64,000 nt of DNA from Pycnococcus provasolii (Eukaryota; Chlorophyta; Pseudoscourfieldiophyceae; Pseudoscourfieldiales; Pycnococcaceae), in contig OW568895.1 of the NCBI GenBank assembly GCA_938743325.2, positions 432,916 to 496,915 on the forward strand, given 5' to 3'. A model generated the notes under the pieces. That model made no database searches, was not told the DNA's origin, and saw only the letters and a list, made by a program, of their open reading frames with translations. Position 1 is the first letter of the stretch, and each line of letters starts with the position of its first letter. The position numbers and the translations under genes were made by a program. Below are positions 56,539-64,000 of this stretch, in pieces.

Positions 56539-56710
56539 AGGGCAAGGTCCGTGGTTCGACTCCGGTAAGAATTTCTTTCTATCACTCTCTTCGTGCACCA
56601 CCTCTGCCCTCTTCTTACCAAAAAATCACAAACCCAGCGTAGGAGTATTTTGACTACCCATCAGAAAAAATGGCTCCTGTAGCTCAGTTGGTCAGAGCGT
56701 GCCCTTCGTA
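56539..56710 (+). tRNA. Circularly permuted tRNA-Thr(CGU) with an insert in the T arm, copy 1
   Basis: The 3' half precedes the 5' half. 56539-56564 carries A38, anticodon-stem GGGCA (39-43), variable loop AGGTC, CGTGG, T loop TTCGACT and CCG. After a 73-nt insert (56565-56637, GTAAGA...CCCAG), 56638-56647 supplies CG (64-65), acceptor TAGGAGT (66-72) and A73. A 25-nt linker follows, then 56673-56710: acceptor GCTCCTG, TA, D arm GCTC-AGTTGGTCA-GAGC, G26, TGCCC, loop TTCGTA with anticodon CGT. All stems close: anticodon 5/5, D 4/4, T 5/5 (one G-U), acceptor 7/7 (two terminal G-U). G15-C48, G18G19, T54T55C56 and A58 are present, and C2-G71 fits Thr identity. A T9 run follows the 5' half. Insert boundaries are inferred and ambiguous by one base. 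Confidence 0.85.
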
Positions 56711-56711
56711 A

Positions 56712-56720
56712 TTTTTTTTT
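56712..56720 (+). terminator. RNA polymerase III-type T9 terminator
   Basis: Nine consecutive T residues begin two bases after the 5' half of the permuted tRNA. Placement after the 5' half, not after the 3' half, is what a permuted precursor needs. Confidence 0.75.
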
Positions 56721-57107
56721 GCAAAAATGGTGGACCTGGCTTTTACCGGAAAAAGAAGATAAGAAATATGGGATACGCCAGGTGTAGCCGAAATGTGCGC
56801 CCGTCGCCCTATTCCATTCCCATTCCCCAGGGTGACGCTTGGACGCGTTTTAGCCTGACTCGGCCAACCCCGAACGCCCCCTCCGGAGGCGATCCCTCCT
56901 CACTCCCGAGGAAGCGACGGACGGGCTGGCGGGGAGTGTTGCACAGGCTCTCCCGGCCTCCGCTCCTCTCGCCCCTGACGCAGAAATTTCTTTTCTCTCT
57001 CTGCTTAAGAAAGAGAGGGTCACGGACCTAACTTAATCATCACAATAGACTACAAATACAAGTTGACTACTAACTTACAAACAAATTTTGTTCTCTCCAT
57101 TCATAAA

Positions 57108-59504
57108 TCACAAGCCCAGTAGCGAAAATGCGCGCTGGCTCATCGTAATGGCGCCCTCGGTCTTCTTTGACGATTGTCTTGATGTGACGAGCTGTTGTCG
57201 GCGAGGAGACTTGGTTGCAACCGCGGTTGGTGCGGGAGGAGTCACGACGGCACTGGTCGTTTGATGGGAAATCTCCGCCGGAGGATATCTGGGCTCGACA
57301 GGCATGACTGGCACCGCAGAAATTGCCGCCGGCAAGACGTATGTCTCTAGCCTCTCCTCCTCCTCCTCCTCCTCCTCCTCCTCCTCCTCTTGCTCCTGCT
57401 TCCACTCCCCCTGCTCCTGTTGCTCCAGCTTCCACTGCTCCTCCTGCTCCTCTTGCTCCTGCTTCCACTCATCCTCTTCCTGCGCAGCAGCAGCATAATC
57501 ATCACCACCACCAACACCACCAGCAGCAGCTTCCACTTCCCACCAAGCAGCTACGTCATCCTCGCCCTCGTCCTCTTCATCCGCCAACACTTTCTCCTCC
57601 TCCTCCTCCACCGCCTCCTTTCTTCTCCTCCGCAGTTCCTCATTCTCAGTCCTCAGCGACTCGTTCTCAATCGCTATGGAGATGAAGCGGCCGCGCTCCT
57701 CGCGTGCAGCCTCCTTCAACCTCTCAATTTCAGCTTCTGCCATGGCCAACCTTGTGCGTAGATCATCCGAATTCATTGAAGTCGAAAGCAGCGTTCTCAC
57801 CTCCTCTCTCTCCTGCTCCTGCTCCAGCTCCTCCTCCTCTCTCTCCTCCTCCTCCTCCTCCTGCTCCTCCTCCTCCTGCTCTTCTTCCTCAACTCCGAAA
57901 GCCATCATAGTGGCACGGCGCACAGCTTCTTCCGCATCCAACTGCTCGTTGTCGACCCTTGCCGCCTGCTCCGTGTTGTTGTTCTTTGCTATAATCGCCT
58001 CATCAGAAGATGCTCTGATAGACCGCGGCGTGAGATCCTCAACGCTCGCGCGCAGCCTCGCATTCTCAGCCCGCAGCACCGTGAGCTCGCGGTGCATGTC
58101 GCTCGTCGCCGTAGCCACAGCGTGTGCCACCGCGCTGGGCGACTCCCCGCCCCTGGGCAGCCAGCTCGCGGCGCTGCCTGCCGCGCCCTTGGGCCCTTGG
58201 AACCCGAGATTGTCGCCGCTCGCGACGCGCACGACGGGGCGATTGCGAATGTTCATCGCCCGCGTCGCATAGTACAGCGTGCTCAGAGTCTCGTCGGTGT
58301 GCCGTGAGCTGGGAGAAACGCACGCGAGAAGGAGAGCCAGGCTATTTCCACCAAGGGAGTCGCGGAGCAGCTTCGTGAGCGTGCTGTCCCGATAGGGAAC
58401 GTGCATTGCTGCCGCGTCGCCAGAGGCGGCGGACTGGCTGAGACTCGGAACCTGCTGCTCTGCTGCCGCTCCAAGCTTGCTGATAACCTTGCTCAGCGCG
58501 AACAGGCTTCGATTGATGGAGCCAGTCTCCTTCGTCATCACATTGCTCTCAGCTCCCGCGCTGAGCCTCTCAGATCCCGCTAGGTCAACGAACACCGCCT
58601 TGCCAAGCAGAGGAGGGCACGCGCCTCCGCCAGCCGCGTGCGGTACACGCACGTGCACGGTAAAGATGGAGTGACTTCGACTGCTATCCCGATTCCCGCG
58701 CGTTGCGCGCACGCGCCGGTTGCGCGCACCCCTGAGCAAAAGCTTACGTGCAACGGCAAGGCTAGGCAGCGCGCGCTCACGCAGGCCGGGCACGTGGAAA
58801 CCGTTGCGAGCGTCGTAGCGAACGGGCAACGATGACGACGTTGTCGGCGGAGTGGAGGAGACGTCGCCGCCGACGCCACCTGCGACGCCGCCACCGCGTG
58901 ACGTCTCGTCTACCGCCCAAAGGTCGAACACAAGCTCTGAGTACACCTCGAGGTACGTTGCGCTGACAGCCGCGCCGCTCACTTTTGCATACTCGAAGAT
59001 CTGCGCCAGGCTTCGAACGATGATGCCGTCGTCGTCAGCGGTGGCGTCTTCCTCCGCACTGCTGCTGCCCTCCGCACTGTCGCGCGCGGCAAGCTGTTCA
59101 ATCCGCCCTGACATGCTGAACGTCTTGCCTGAACCTGTTTGCCCGTACGCGATGATCGTCGCGCCGTATCCCTGGAAGACACGCTCGAGAAGGTTCGTCC
59201 ACCCTGACCTCTCAATAAGCTCGGTGTTTGCCACCTCCGGGCCGCACACCGAGGGGAACGCAAAGTCGCGGAAGGCTGCAGAAGTGCGCACGCGCAGTGC
59301 CCCGTCAACAGGCGAGCAGGCTGGCGGTTGTGCCGAGATGGTGAGAACATGACCTCCATTCTCCGCCAGACGATCCGAGGGTAAGATGGGGCGCACGCGA
59401 ACGCTCACGTGAACGCACGACGACGTCTCGGAACCGCCGCCGCGGCTGCGGTTACTCAACGGCGGCTGTTGAACATCGGGCTCGAGCGCAGTTCGGTCCT
59501 GCAT
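57108..59504 (-). CDS. Kinesin with N-terminal motor and acidic coiled-coil tail
   Basis: ATG at 59504 gives 798 residues. The motor starts 'VHVSVRVRPI' (~31) and contains the P-loop GQTGSGKT (121-128), switch I 'NRDSSRSH' (271-278), switch II 'DLAGSE' (307-312) and 'HVPYRDSTLTKLLRDSLGG', with 'ETLSTLYYATRAMNIRNRP' at the motor/neck boundary. Two low-complexity inserts in the motor (acidic near 140-160, Gly-rich near 202-225) are unusual. The tail (~480-740) is coiled coil with long Glu runs coded by CTC repeats, ending in a basic Ser/Thr-rich segment. Subfamily not assigned. The last three codons lie inside the duplicated block. Confidence 0.92.
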   Translation of the reverse strand: MQDRTALEPDVQQPPLSNRSRGGGSETSSCVHVSVRVRPILPSDRLAENGGHVLTISAQPPACSPVDGALRVRTSAAFRDFAFPSVCGPEVANTELIERSGWTNLLERVFQGYGATIIAYGQTGSGKTFSMSGRIEQLAARDSAEGSSSAEEDATADDDGIIVRSLAQIFEYAKVSGAAVSATYLEVYSELVFDLWAVDETSRGGGVAGGVGGDVSSTPPTTSSSLPVRYDARNGFHVPGLRERALPSLAVARKLLLRGARNRRVRATRGNRDSSRSHSIFTVHVRVPHAAGGGACPPLLGKAVFVDLAGSERLSAGAESNVMTKETGSINRSLFALSKVISKLGAAAEQQVPSLSQSAASGDAAAMHVPYRDSTLTKLLRDSLGGNSLALLLACVSPSSRHTDETLSTLYYATRAMNIRNRPVVRVASGDNLGFQGPKGAAGSAASWLPRGGESPSAVAHAVATATSDMHRELTVLRAENARLRASVEDLTPRSIRASSDEAIIAKNNNTEQAARVDNEQLDAEEAVRRATMMAFGVEEEEQEEEEQEEEEEEREEEELEQEQEREEVRTLLSTSMNSDDLRTRLAMAEAEIERLKEAAREERGRFISIAIENESLRTENEELRRRRKEAVEEEEEKVLADEEDEGEDDVAAWWEVEAAAGGVGGGDDYAAAAQEEDEWKQEQEEQEEQWKLEQQEQGEWKQEQEEEEEEEEEEEERLETYVLPAAISAVPVMPVEPRYPPAEISHQTTSAVVTPPAPTAVATKSPRRQQLVTSRQSSKKTEGAITMSQRAFSLLGL

Positions 59505-59873
59505 GCCGCGGGGTTCCCAAAAGAACCACCGGCGCACAGCTGCGTGCGAGCTTGGTGTGCTGTGCCCAGCGTGTTGTTTTGAGTTGGCGCGCAGCCGCGG
59601 CCGGAGGGCGGAGGGGCCAGTGACACTTTCCACGCCGGGAAATTCACCGGGAAATTATGGACGGACAAAGTTGGGGGTTATGGTTTTTTGGGCCCCGTCC
59701 TTCGCCATTTGCCAAATTTTAAAACCCCTACAAAGATACGGATTTTTCTGCGGCCGGCAATAGAGGACCTCCAGCCTTGTGCTCGCGTGTCGTGGACAAG
59801 ACAAGACCTAGGGTGTCCCCACAGTGCGGATAGAAAACCTCCCTCTCTTTCCCCCCCTCCTACCATCGTATCC

Positions 59874-60443
59874 ATGGACTCCTTCTCTCTAGACGGAGCG
59901 GCGTGGGACAGCGCGCACGTCGTCAGGCAGCTCGTCGTGCCCGCGGCGGGAGCGAGGGATGTGCCTGCCATTGCGAGGTTCGTGCAGAAGCACGCACAAA
60001 GCATTACTTCGATCTACGTCTCGCTCGACAAGGCGCACATGGATATCCACAGGTCTGAGCGGGAGCTCTATGCAGCCGTGCACCTTCTCCTCTCGACGGT
60101 CGCGCGCACAAATATACAGGACGTGCGCATACGCGTGCCACATGCGGCGAGGCGATGGTGCACGCGACTGTGCAAAAACAAGCTCGCGGCACTTCTGCCC
60201 GACATCCTGGGAAGTGCCGAGCACGTCAGGCACGTCACCATCAAGCCGTACGGTCTTTTGAAAAAGACGAGAGGGGCGAATGAGCTGACGCACTTGTTTC
60301 GCAAGCGTCGCGAGGAGAAGATTTTGGCTTTGCTCATGGGCACACACAAACGACTGGGAGAGGATTCCGTTTTGAGGAACCTCGACCAAGCTTTGCTTCA
60401 GCGGATCATGAAACTTGGGTGTAGCTGCACCGTCGACGTGTGA
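59874..60443 (+). CDS. Hypothetical 189-residue protein
   Basis: ATG at 59874 opens a frame of 189 residues. It is basic and helical, with 'AHVVRQLVVPAAGARDVPAI', 'ITSIYVSLDKAHMDIHRSER', 'RWCTRLCKNKLAALLPDIL' and 'HVRHVTIKPYGLLKKT'. Alternation of 'I-x-S-I-Y-V-S' and 'V-R-H-V-T-I' strands with helices could be a short LRR-like or alpha/beta fold; no family is recognised. Divergent from the kinesin gene (369 bp between ATGs). Confidence 0.65.
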   Translation: MDSFSLDGAAWDSAHVVRQLVVPAAGARDVPAIARFVQKHAQSITSIYVSLDKAHMDIHRSERELYAAVHLLLSTVARTNIQDVRIRVPHAARRWCTRLCKNKLAALLPDILGSAEHVRHVTIKPYGLLKKTRGANELTHLFRKRREEKILALLMGTHKRLGEDSVLRNLDQALLQRIMKLGCSCTVDV

Positions 60444-60969
60444 GTAGTGTATGTGCTGTATATTTTGATGTATCAAAATACACACGAAAAAAAAAGTAGT
60501 CTTGTATGTGCTTCTATTGTAACAGGAAAAAAATGATATACCTCACCCCAGTCCTGTTAGCGTCAACGTATATGACGTATATTCGCCCTGTGGCCCATGG
60601 AAAGCGGAATTTAAAAAGAAGACTCGACGCTTTTCCAGCCGCTTTCGCGTTAGGCTTACTCACTGGGCAGGCTTGTAACCCAGTTACCTGGGATGATACG
60701 CGTTATTGCTTAGAGAATCTATATATAAACAACAGTACGTGGTTTACATGGTGGAGGCGTGTGCTGTTGTTTGTTGTTTGTTGTGTGTTTCGTTTCTCCT
60801 CCATCGTGAAAGTTTTCCAAATCCGATGTGGCTTGCTTTCGAGGACACGATTCAGATCATCCTGAAGCTCGCGACAGGATACCACGTACTTCGAGCCGCG
60901 GTGATGAGTGGACGCCTCGCAGGTCGCAAGTATGTGTTCTCATGGGCATTCTCGCTCGACATTCTTTCT
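60444..60969. other. Intergenic region with possible structured RNA or gene remnant
   Basis: Between convergent genes. At 60598-60650 GAAAGCGG and CCGCTTTC can pair, and ACTGGG pairs with CCCAGT at about 60660-60682. On the minus strand around 60790-60900 a frame reads 'SCRELQDDLNRVLESKPHRIW', which looks protein-like but has no start and no recognised relatives. Neither is strong enough to call. Confidence 0.3.
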
Positions 60970-61875
60970 TCAAAAGACATCCTTGGCATGCCGCACCTTG
61001 GCAAACGTCTCAACCGGGTCGGTGGTGTTGAAGTGCGCCTGGAGAGAAGGTTCGTCCGCACGCATGAACGGATTTGTTGACTTTTCGAGACGGATGGTTG
61101 TGGGAACCGTCCACTCGTCCTTCTCGCGCTGCTTCTGCACGAGCTGGTAGCGTTCTGCGAGGTTCTCGTTCTTGACATCCGCGGTGACGGCAAACTTCGC
61201 GTTTGCCAGCGTGTACTCGTGCGCGCAGAATACCAGCGTGTCATCGGGAAGAGCCTTGAGCTTACGAATGCTGCTCCACATCTGCGCCGGCGTTCCCTCA
61301 AACAGTCGTCCACAACCCATCGCGAACAGCGTATCTCCGCAGAACAGCGCGCCGGAGTCCGCGAAGTGATACACGATGTGCCCAGACGTATGTCCCGGCG
61401 TGTCGTACACGGTGGCGAGACTGTTGAAAACGACGTCGTTTTCTCCCGCAGGTGTGGTGATGCAAGGAATGCGCTCGTTTGCCGGACCCACAACTTCGCA
61501 GTCAGGGTAGAGAGAGAGGAGATCGGCGTTTCCACCCGCGTGGTCGGCGTGGTGGTGCGTATTCAAGATGTGGGTGAGTTGGAAGCCGTAGTGGGCGAGA
61601 ATGGAATGGATGAGCGAAGCGTCAGGCGTGTCAATGGCTGCCGTGTGCTCACCCTTGTGGACGAGGTAGCCGTAGTTGTCTGACAGAGCGCGAAACTGGA
61701 TGACGGTGAGGTTGTTGGGAAGGTTGTACTCTTTTGTGGTGATGTCGAACATCGTCGACGAAGCAGCAACTTTTGACTTTTGCCTGTGACTAGTGAGGCG
61801 GCGGAAAAATGAAGAACAAGAGGTGGTGGTGGTGGTGGAACGAAAGAACGTTTTTGTTGTGCTATACTTTTGCAT
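60970..61875 (-). CDS. Glyoxalase II (hydroxyacylglutathione hydrolase)
   Basis: The metallo-beta-lactamase-fold enzyme hydrolyses S-lactoylglutathione to lactate in methylglyoxal detoxification. Visible are the metal motif THHHADHAGG (106-112 for the core), 'VYDTPGHTSGHIVYHF' (third metal His), 'GALFCGDTLFAMGCGRLFEG' (bridging Asp), 'VFCAHEYTLANAKFAV' (last His) and the C-terminal 'VPTTIRLEKSTNPFMR', all characteristic. ATG 61752 starts a cytosolic-length 260-residue form (MFDITTKEYNL); ATG 61875 adds a Ser/Thr/Arg-rich 41-residue N terminus (MQKYSTTKTFFRST...) resembling a mitochondrial presequence. That upstream ATG lies inside the duplicated block 61864-62685, so the longer form may be a recent gain. 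Confidence 0.92.
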   Translation of the reverse strand: MQKYSTTKTFFRSTTTTTSCSSFFRRLTSHRQKSKVAASSTMFDITTKEYNLPNNLTVIQFRALSDNYGYLVHKGEHTAAIDTPDASLIHSILAHYGFQLTHILNTHHHADHAGGNADLLSLYPDCEVVGPANERIPCITTPAGENDVVFNSLATVYDTPGHTSGHIVYHFADSGALFCGDTLFAMGCGRLFEGTPAQMWSSIRKLKALPDDTLVFCAHEYTLANAKFAVTADVKNENLAERYQLVQKQREKDEWTVPTTIRLEKSTNPFMRADEPSLQAHFNTTDPVETFAKVRHAKDVF

Positions 61876-62110
61876 GCATGCACACACAGAAGAAGAAGAA
61901 GAAGTGAAGCAGTGTCCGTTGTTGTTGACGGTCGACGATAAAACTAAAATCAAGATGGTGAACGTGACGGAGGGGATCAACTTGCTTGGTTGAGAACGAG
62001 TCGGAGAGTCGGAGAGGGAGAATGGGAGGCACGAATTGGCAAAAACTCCGAAGAGGCGTATTGATTCAAAATTTGTGTACCTCGACACCGACGTTCATAT
62101 TGAACGCAAT

Positions 62111-62282
62111 AGGGCAAGGTCCGTGGTTCGACTCCGGTAAGAATTTCTTTCTATCACTCTCTTCGTGCACCACCTCTGCCCTCTTCTTACCAAAAAATCA
62201 CAAACCCAGCGTAGGAGTATTTTGACTACCCATCAGAAAAAATGGCTCCTGTAGCTCAGTTGGTCAGAGCGTGCCCTTCGTA
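62111..62282 (+). tRNA. Circularly permuted tRNA-Thr(CGU), copy 2
   Basis: Identical in sequence and layout to copy 1, shifted by 5,572 bases: 3' half 62111-62136, insert 62137-62209, remaining T-stem/acceptor/A73 62210-62219, linker 62220-62244, 5' half 62245-62282 with anticodon CGT. As part of the derived block it shows the permuted form has been copied as DNA along with its flanks. Confidence 0.85.
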
Positions 62283-62283
62283 A

Positions 62284-62292
62284 TTTTTTTTT
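62284..62292 (+). terminator. T9 terminator of permuted tRNA copy 2
   Basis: Nine T residues follow the 5' half at the same spacing as in copy 1. Confidence 0.75.
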
Positions 62293-62685
62293 GCAAAAAT
62301 GGTGGACCTGGCTTTTACCGGAAAAAGAAGATAAGAAATATGGGATACGCCAGGTGTAGCCGAAATGTGCGCCCGTCGCCCTATTCCATTCCCATTCCCC
62401 AGGGTGACGCTTGGACGCGTTTTAGCCTGACTCGGCCAACCCCGAACGCCCCCTCCGGAGGCGATCCCTCCTCACTCCCGAGGAAGCGACGGACGGGCTG
62501 GCGGGGAGTGTTGCACAGGCTCTCCCGGCCTCCGCTCCTCTCGCCCCTGACGCAGAAATTTCTTTTCTCTCTCTGCTTAAGAAAGAGAGGGTCACGGACC
62601 TAACTTAATCATCACAATAGACTACAAATACAAGTTGACTACTAACTTACAAACAAATTTTGTTCATTCATAAATCACAAGCCCA

Positions 62686-63091
62686 TGAAGATCGTGAATA
62701 TTCCTATACACGAGAATATTCCGTTTTTTTGGCAAACCCCGAAACCTCCTTTTTTTTACGACCATTCTGGTCCAGCCCGACCAGGTAGAGTCAAGTTTAG
62801 AGTCAAGAGTTAAGAGAAGTGTAATTGGCGAGATAGGCCACACACTGAATCATACAGGTTGGTGACGGACTGTGGAAATTCATTGGTTCAAGTTCACGAA
62901 CGACCAGGGAACGGCGAGGCTGCGCGCGAACTCGGTGCAACGCCACGCACACCACGCGGCGTCGCGACAACTGTACGCCATCGTTAGCACAGTTGGCGTA
63001 AGTGCTCGGTCGTTGGACCACGTCGCGTAAGTGTTTTCCCTCGGCCGAGGGAACCACGATTCTTCCTCTTCGTGGTTCGCGTGCGAGAGCG
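62686..63091. other. Intergenic region, no gene recognised
   Basis: Sequence right of the duplicated block. It includes an inverted pair GAATATTC(C) near 62697 and 62712 and purine-rich tracts. No coding or RNA feature supported. Confidence 0.4.
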
Positions 63092-63381
63092 ATGGGACAC
63101 TACGACGTGTGGAAAGCGTACGAGAACGCAATCAAGTCATCCGAGGTACCAGAGGATGTTCGCGTTGAGGTTGAGAAGAGCGATGACTCGCACGGCGTGG
63201 AAGTTGAGGAGGCCTTCTCCAACGAGGAGCTCATTGTGAGACACGACGTTTGCGACACAGACCGCTACGAGATCGCAAAGAGTTGGAGCGTGAAAGGCAA
63301 CGCATGAAATGCCCAATCTGCTTTTATGCGTTGAATACGCAAAAATGCGCGGGTCTCGAGCCTTGCGGCCATAACTTTTAA
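63092..63381 (+). pseudogene. Frameshifted, truncated RING-finger gene
   Basis: ATG 63092 opens 'MGHYDVWKAYENAIKSSEVP', an acidic frame ending at 63307. In a shifted frame overlapping its end, the sequence reads 'KELERERQRMKCPICFYALN' and then 'GLEPCGHNF' before a TAA at 63381. C-P-I-C-x(n)-C-G-H-x-F is the first half of a RING finger, normally preceded by just such a charged helix. The two frames would join around 'RYEIAK/KELERE' if two bases were restored, and the rest of the RING is missing, so this is a broken or truncated gene next to the telomeric array. Confidence 0.5.
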
Positions 63382-63552
63382 CAACATAACATTACCGCGC
63401 TACTTGGTGATATGACAAGATATCGCCGGAAACGGCGGGTTAAAAAAATGGCTATTGTTATTGGCTTCGTTCTGCACGACGCTGGCCGACGGTCGGCCGC
63501 ATACCGGAGGCGAAATTTTTTTTTCAACATGTGGGTCAAACTGCCAGCCTGG

Positions 63553-63790
63553 CAATTAGGGTTACAATTAGGGTTACAATTAGGGTTACAATTAGGGTTA
63601 CAATTAGGGTTACAATTAGGGTTACAATTAGGGTTACAATTAGGGTTAGGGTTAGGGTTAGGGTTAGGGTTAGGGTTAGGGTTAGGGTTAGGGTTAGGGT
63701 TAGGGTTAGGGTTAGGGTTAGGGTTAGGGTTAGGGTTAGGGTTAGGGTTAGGGTTAGGGTTAGGGTTAGGGTTAGGGTTAGGGTTAGGGT
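63553..63790 (+). repeat. Interstitial telomeric array with a 12-bp variant block
   Basis: Eight exact copies of CAATTAGGGTTA (63553-63648) run into about 24 further uninterrupted TTAGGG units to about 63789. Beyond it the sequence is not telomeric, so the array is internal or subtelomeric. The unit TTAGGG identifies the likely telomere sequence of the organism. Confidence 0.97.
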
Positions 63791-64000
63791 GACCAATTAA
63801 GTCGGCGTGGACCAATTTGGTGCAGAATTTGGTGGATCCCCATCGGATTTATCCCGACCAAAATGGTGCGTGGACCTTTTTGGTGCAGAGTTGGTGGATC
63901 CCCAAATCAGGAAATCAGGGGGGGGTACGGGGGGTCTCCCCCCGTTGGGGGTTGGGGGGGTCTCCCCCCCACCTTTTTGTGATTGCCCTTACGGATGCCA
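63791..64000. other. Subtelomeric-type sequence with short repeats
   Basis: Contains the near repeat TTGGTGCAGA(A)TTTGGTGGATCCCC twice (about 63818 and 63879) and G/C-run DNA (GGGGGGTCTCCCCCC) at 63917-63970 able to form hairpins. No gene seen. Confidence 0.5.

Larger units (their letters stand above)
56300..57118. repeat. Duplicated ~820-bp block, original copy
   Basis: This block is nearly identical to 61864-62685. It spans the start codon region of the BAH gene, the whole intergenic region with the permuted tRNA, and the last three codons plus stop of the kinesin gene. Because it contains the ends of two genes in their natural place, it is the source and the other copy is derived. Small differences: CCGTTGTT inserted near 61914 and TCTCC missing near 62664 in the other copy. 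Confidence 0.92.
61864..62685. repeat. Duplicated ~820-bp block, derived copy
   Basis: Near-identical copy of 56300-57118 placed directly upstream of the glyoxalase II gene in the same orientation. It carries a second permuted tRNA-Thr and the orphaned last codons of the kinesin gene at its right end (after which the sequences diverge). Its left end provides the 5' UTR and upstream ATG of glyoxalase II. Confidence 0.92.

Noticed and set aside
56539-56564. Ordinary tRNA fragment (SINE-like B box only)
   Set aside because: A matching 5' half with a complementary anticodon stem, tertiary bases and a T9 terminator lies just downstream, which a random tRNA scrap would not have.
57356-57480. Ser/Leu/Pro-rich plus-strand ORFs over a CTC repeat
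   Set aside because: They are shadows of the Glu-coding repeat in the kinesin tail.
60590-60735. Possible snoRNA or second disrupted tRNA
   Set aside because: Two stem-loops can be drawn, but there is no T-arm motif, no clear box sequences in the right place, and no terminator.

Overview
This window looks like nuclear DNA from a small, gene-dense, unicellular eukaryote, probably a flagellated alga. The evidence is two kinesins, a tubulin-tyrosine-ligase-family enzyme, a hybrid histidine kinase, a BAH-domain protein with a 37-nt GT-AG intron, TTAGGG telomere-type repeats, mostly intronless genes separated by tens to hundreds of bases, and several proteins with transit-peptide-like N termini (MscS channel, ammonium transporter, HAD-like protein). 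A circularly permuted tRNA gene would fit lineages where such genes are known (prasinophyte green algae, the red alga Cyanidioschyzon), but the species cannot be fixed from this sequence. All gene starts below are chosen at ATG codons.

Layout. 1-4.2 kb: an acidic protein running off the left edge, then transposon debris (tyrosine-recombinase tail, Pif1-type helicase tail, Ala-rich ORF). 4.3-16.3 kb: housekeeping genes in divergent and convergent pairs (TTL-like ligase, coiled-coil protein, HAD-like protein, flavodoxin-like protein, plastid-type helical protein, TrhO-type rhodanese, His-rich secreted protein, ATL-type DNA-repair protein). 16.4-33.9 kb: a tandem triplication of a secreted YHYH-domain, Thr-rich surface protein. 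The first repeat is interrupted by a 5,140-bp transposon whose empty target site survives in the other two copies; it has Harbinger-like ends, a broken Harbinger-like transposase and an intact tyrosine-recombinase gene. 33.9-46 kb: gamma-glutamyl hydrolase, an unknown secreted protein, a kinesin, an AmtB-type ammonium transporter, a Ty3/gypsy integrase fragment, an MscS channel and a membrane protein. 46.1-54.3 kb: one 2,736-residue hybrid histidine kinase with 14 PAS-type units, 12 of them in a 381-bp array. 55.5-62.7 kb: BAH protein, kinesin, unknown protein and glyoxalase II, with an ~820-bp duplicated block carrying a permuted, intron-disrupted tRNA-Thr(CGU) in two copies. 63-64 kb: a broken RING-finger gene and an interstitial TTAGGG array.

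Most interesting: (1) the permuted tRNA-Thr(CGU), whose T stem and acceptor stem close only if a 73-nt insert in the T arm is removed; (2) the nested transposon with verified target-site duplication; (3) the homogenised PAS array; (4) the duplicated block that appears to have supplied the start of the glyoxalase II gene; (5) telomere-like repeats placed repeatedly in front of genes.
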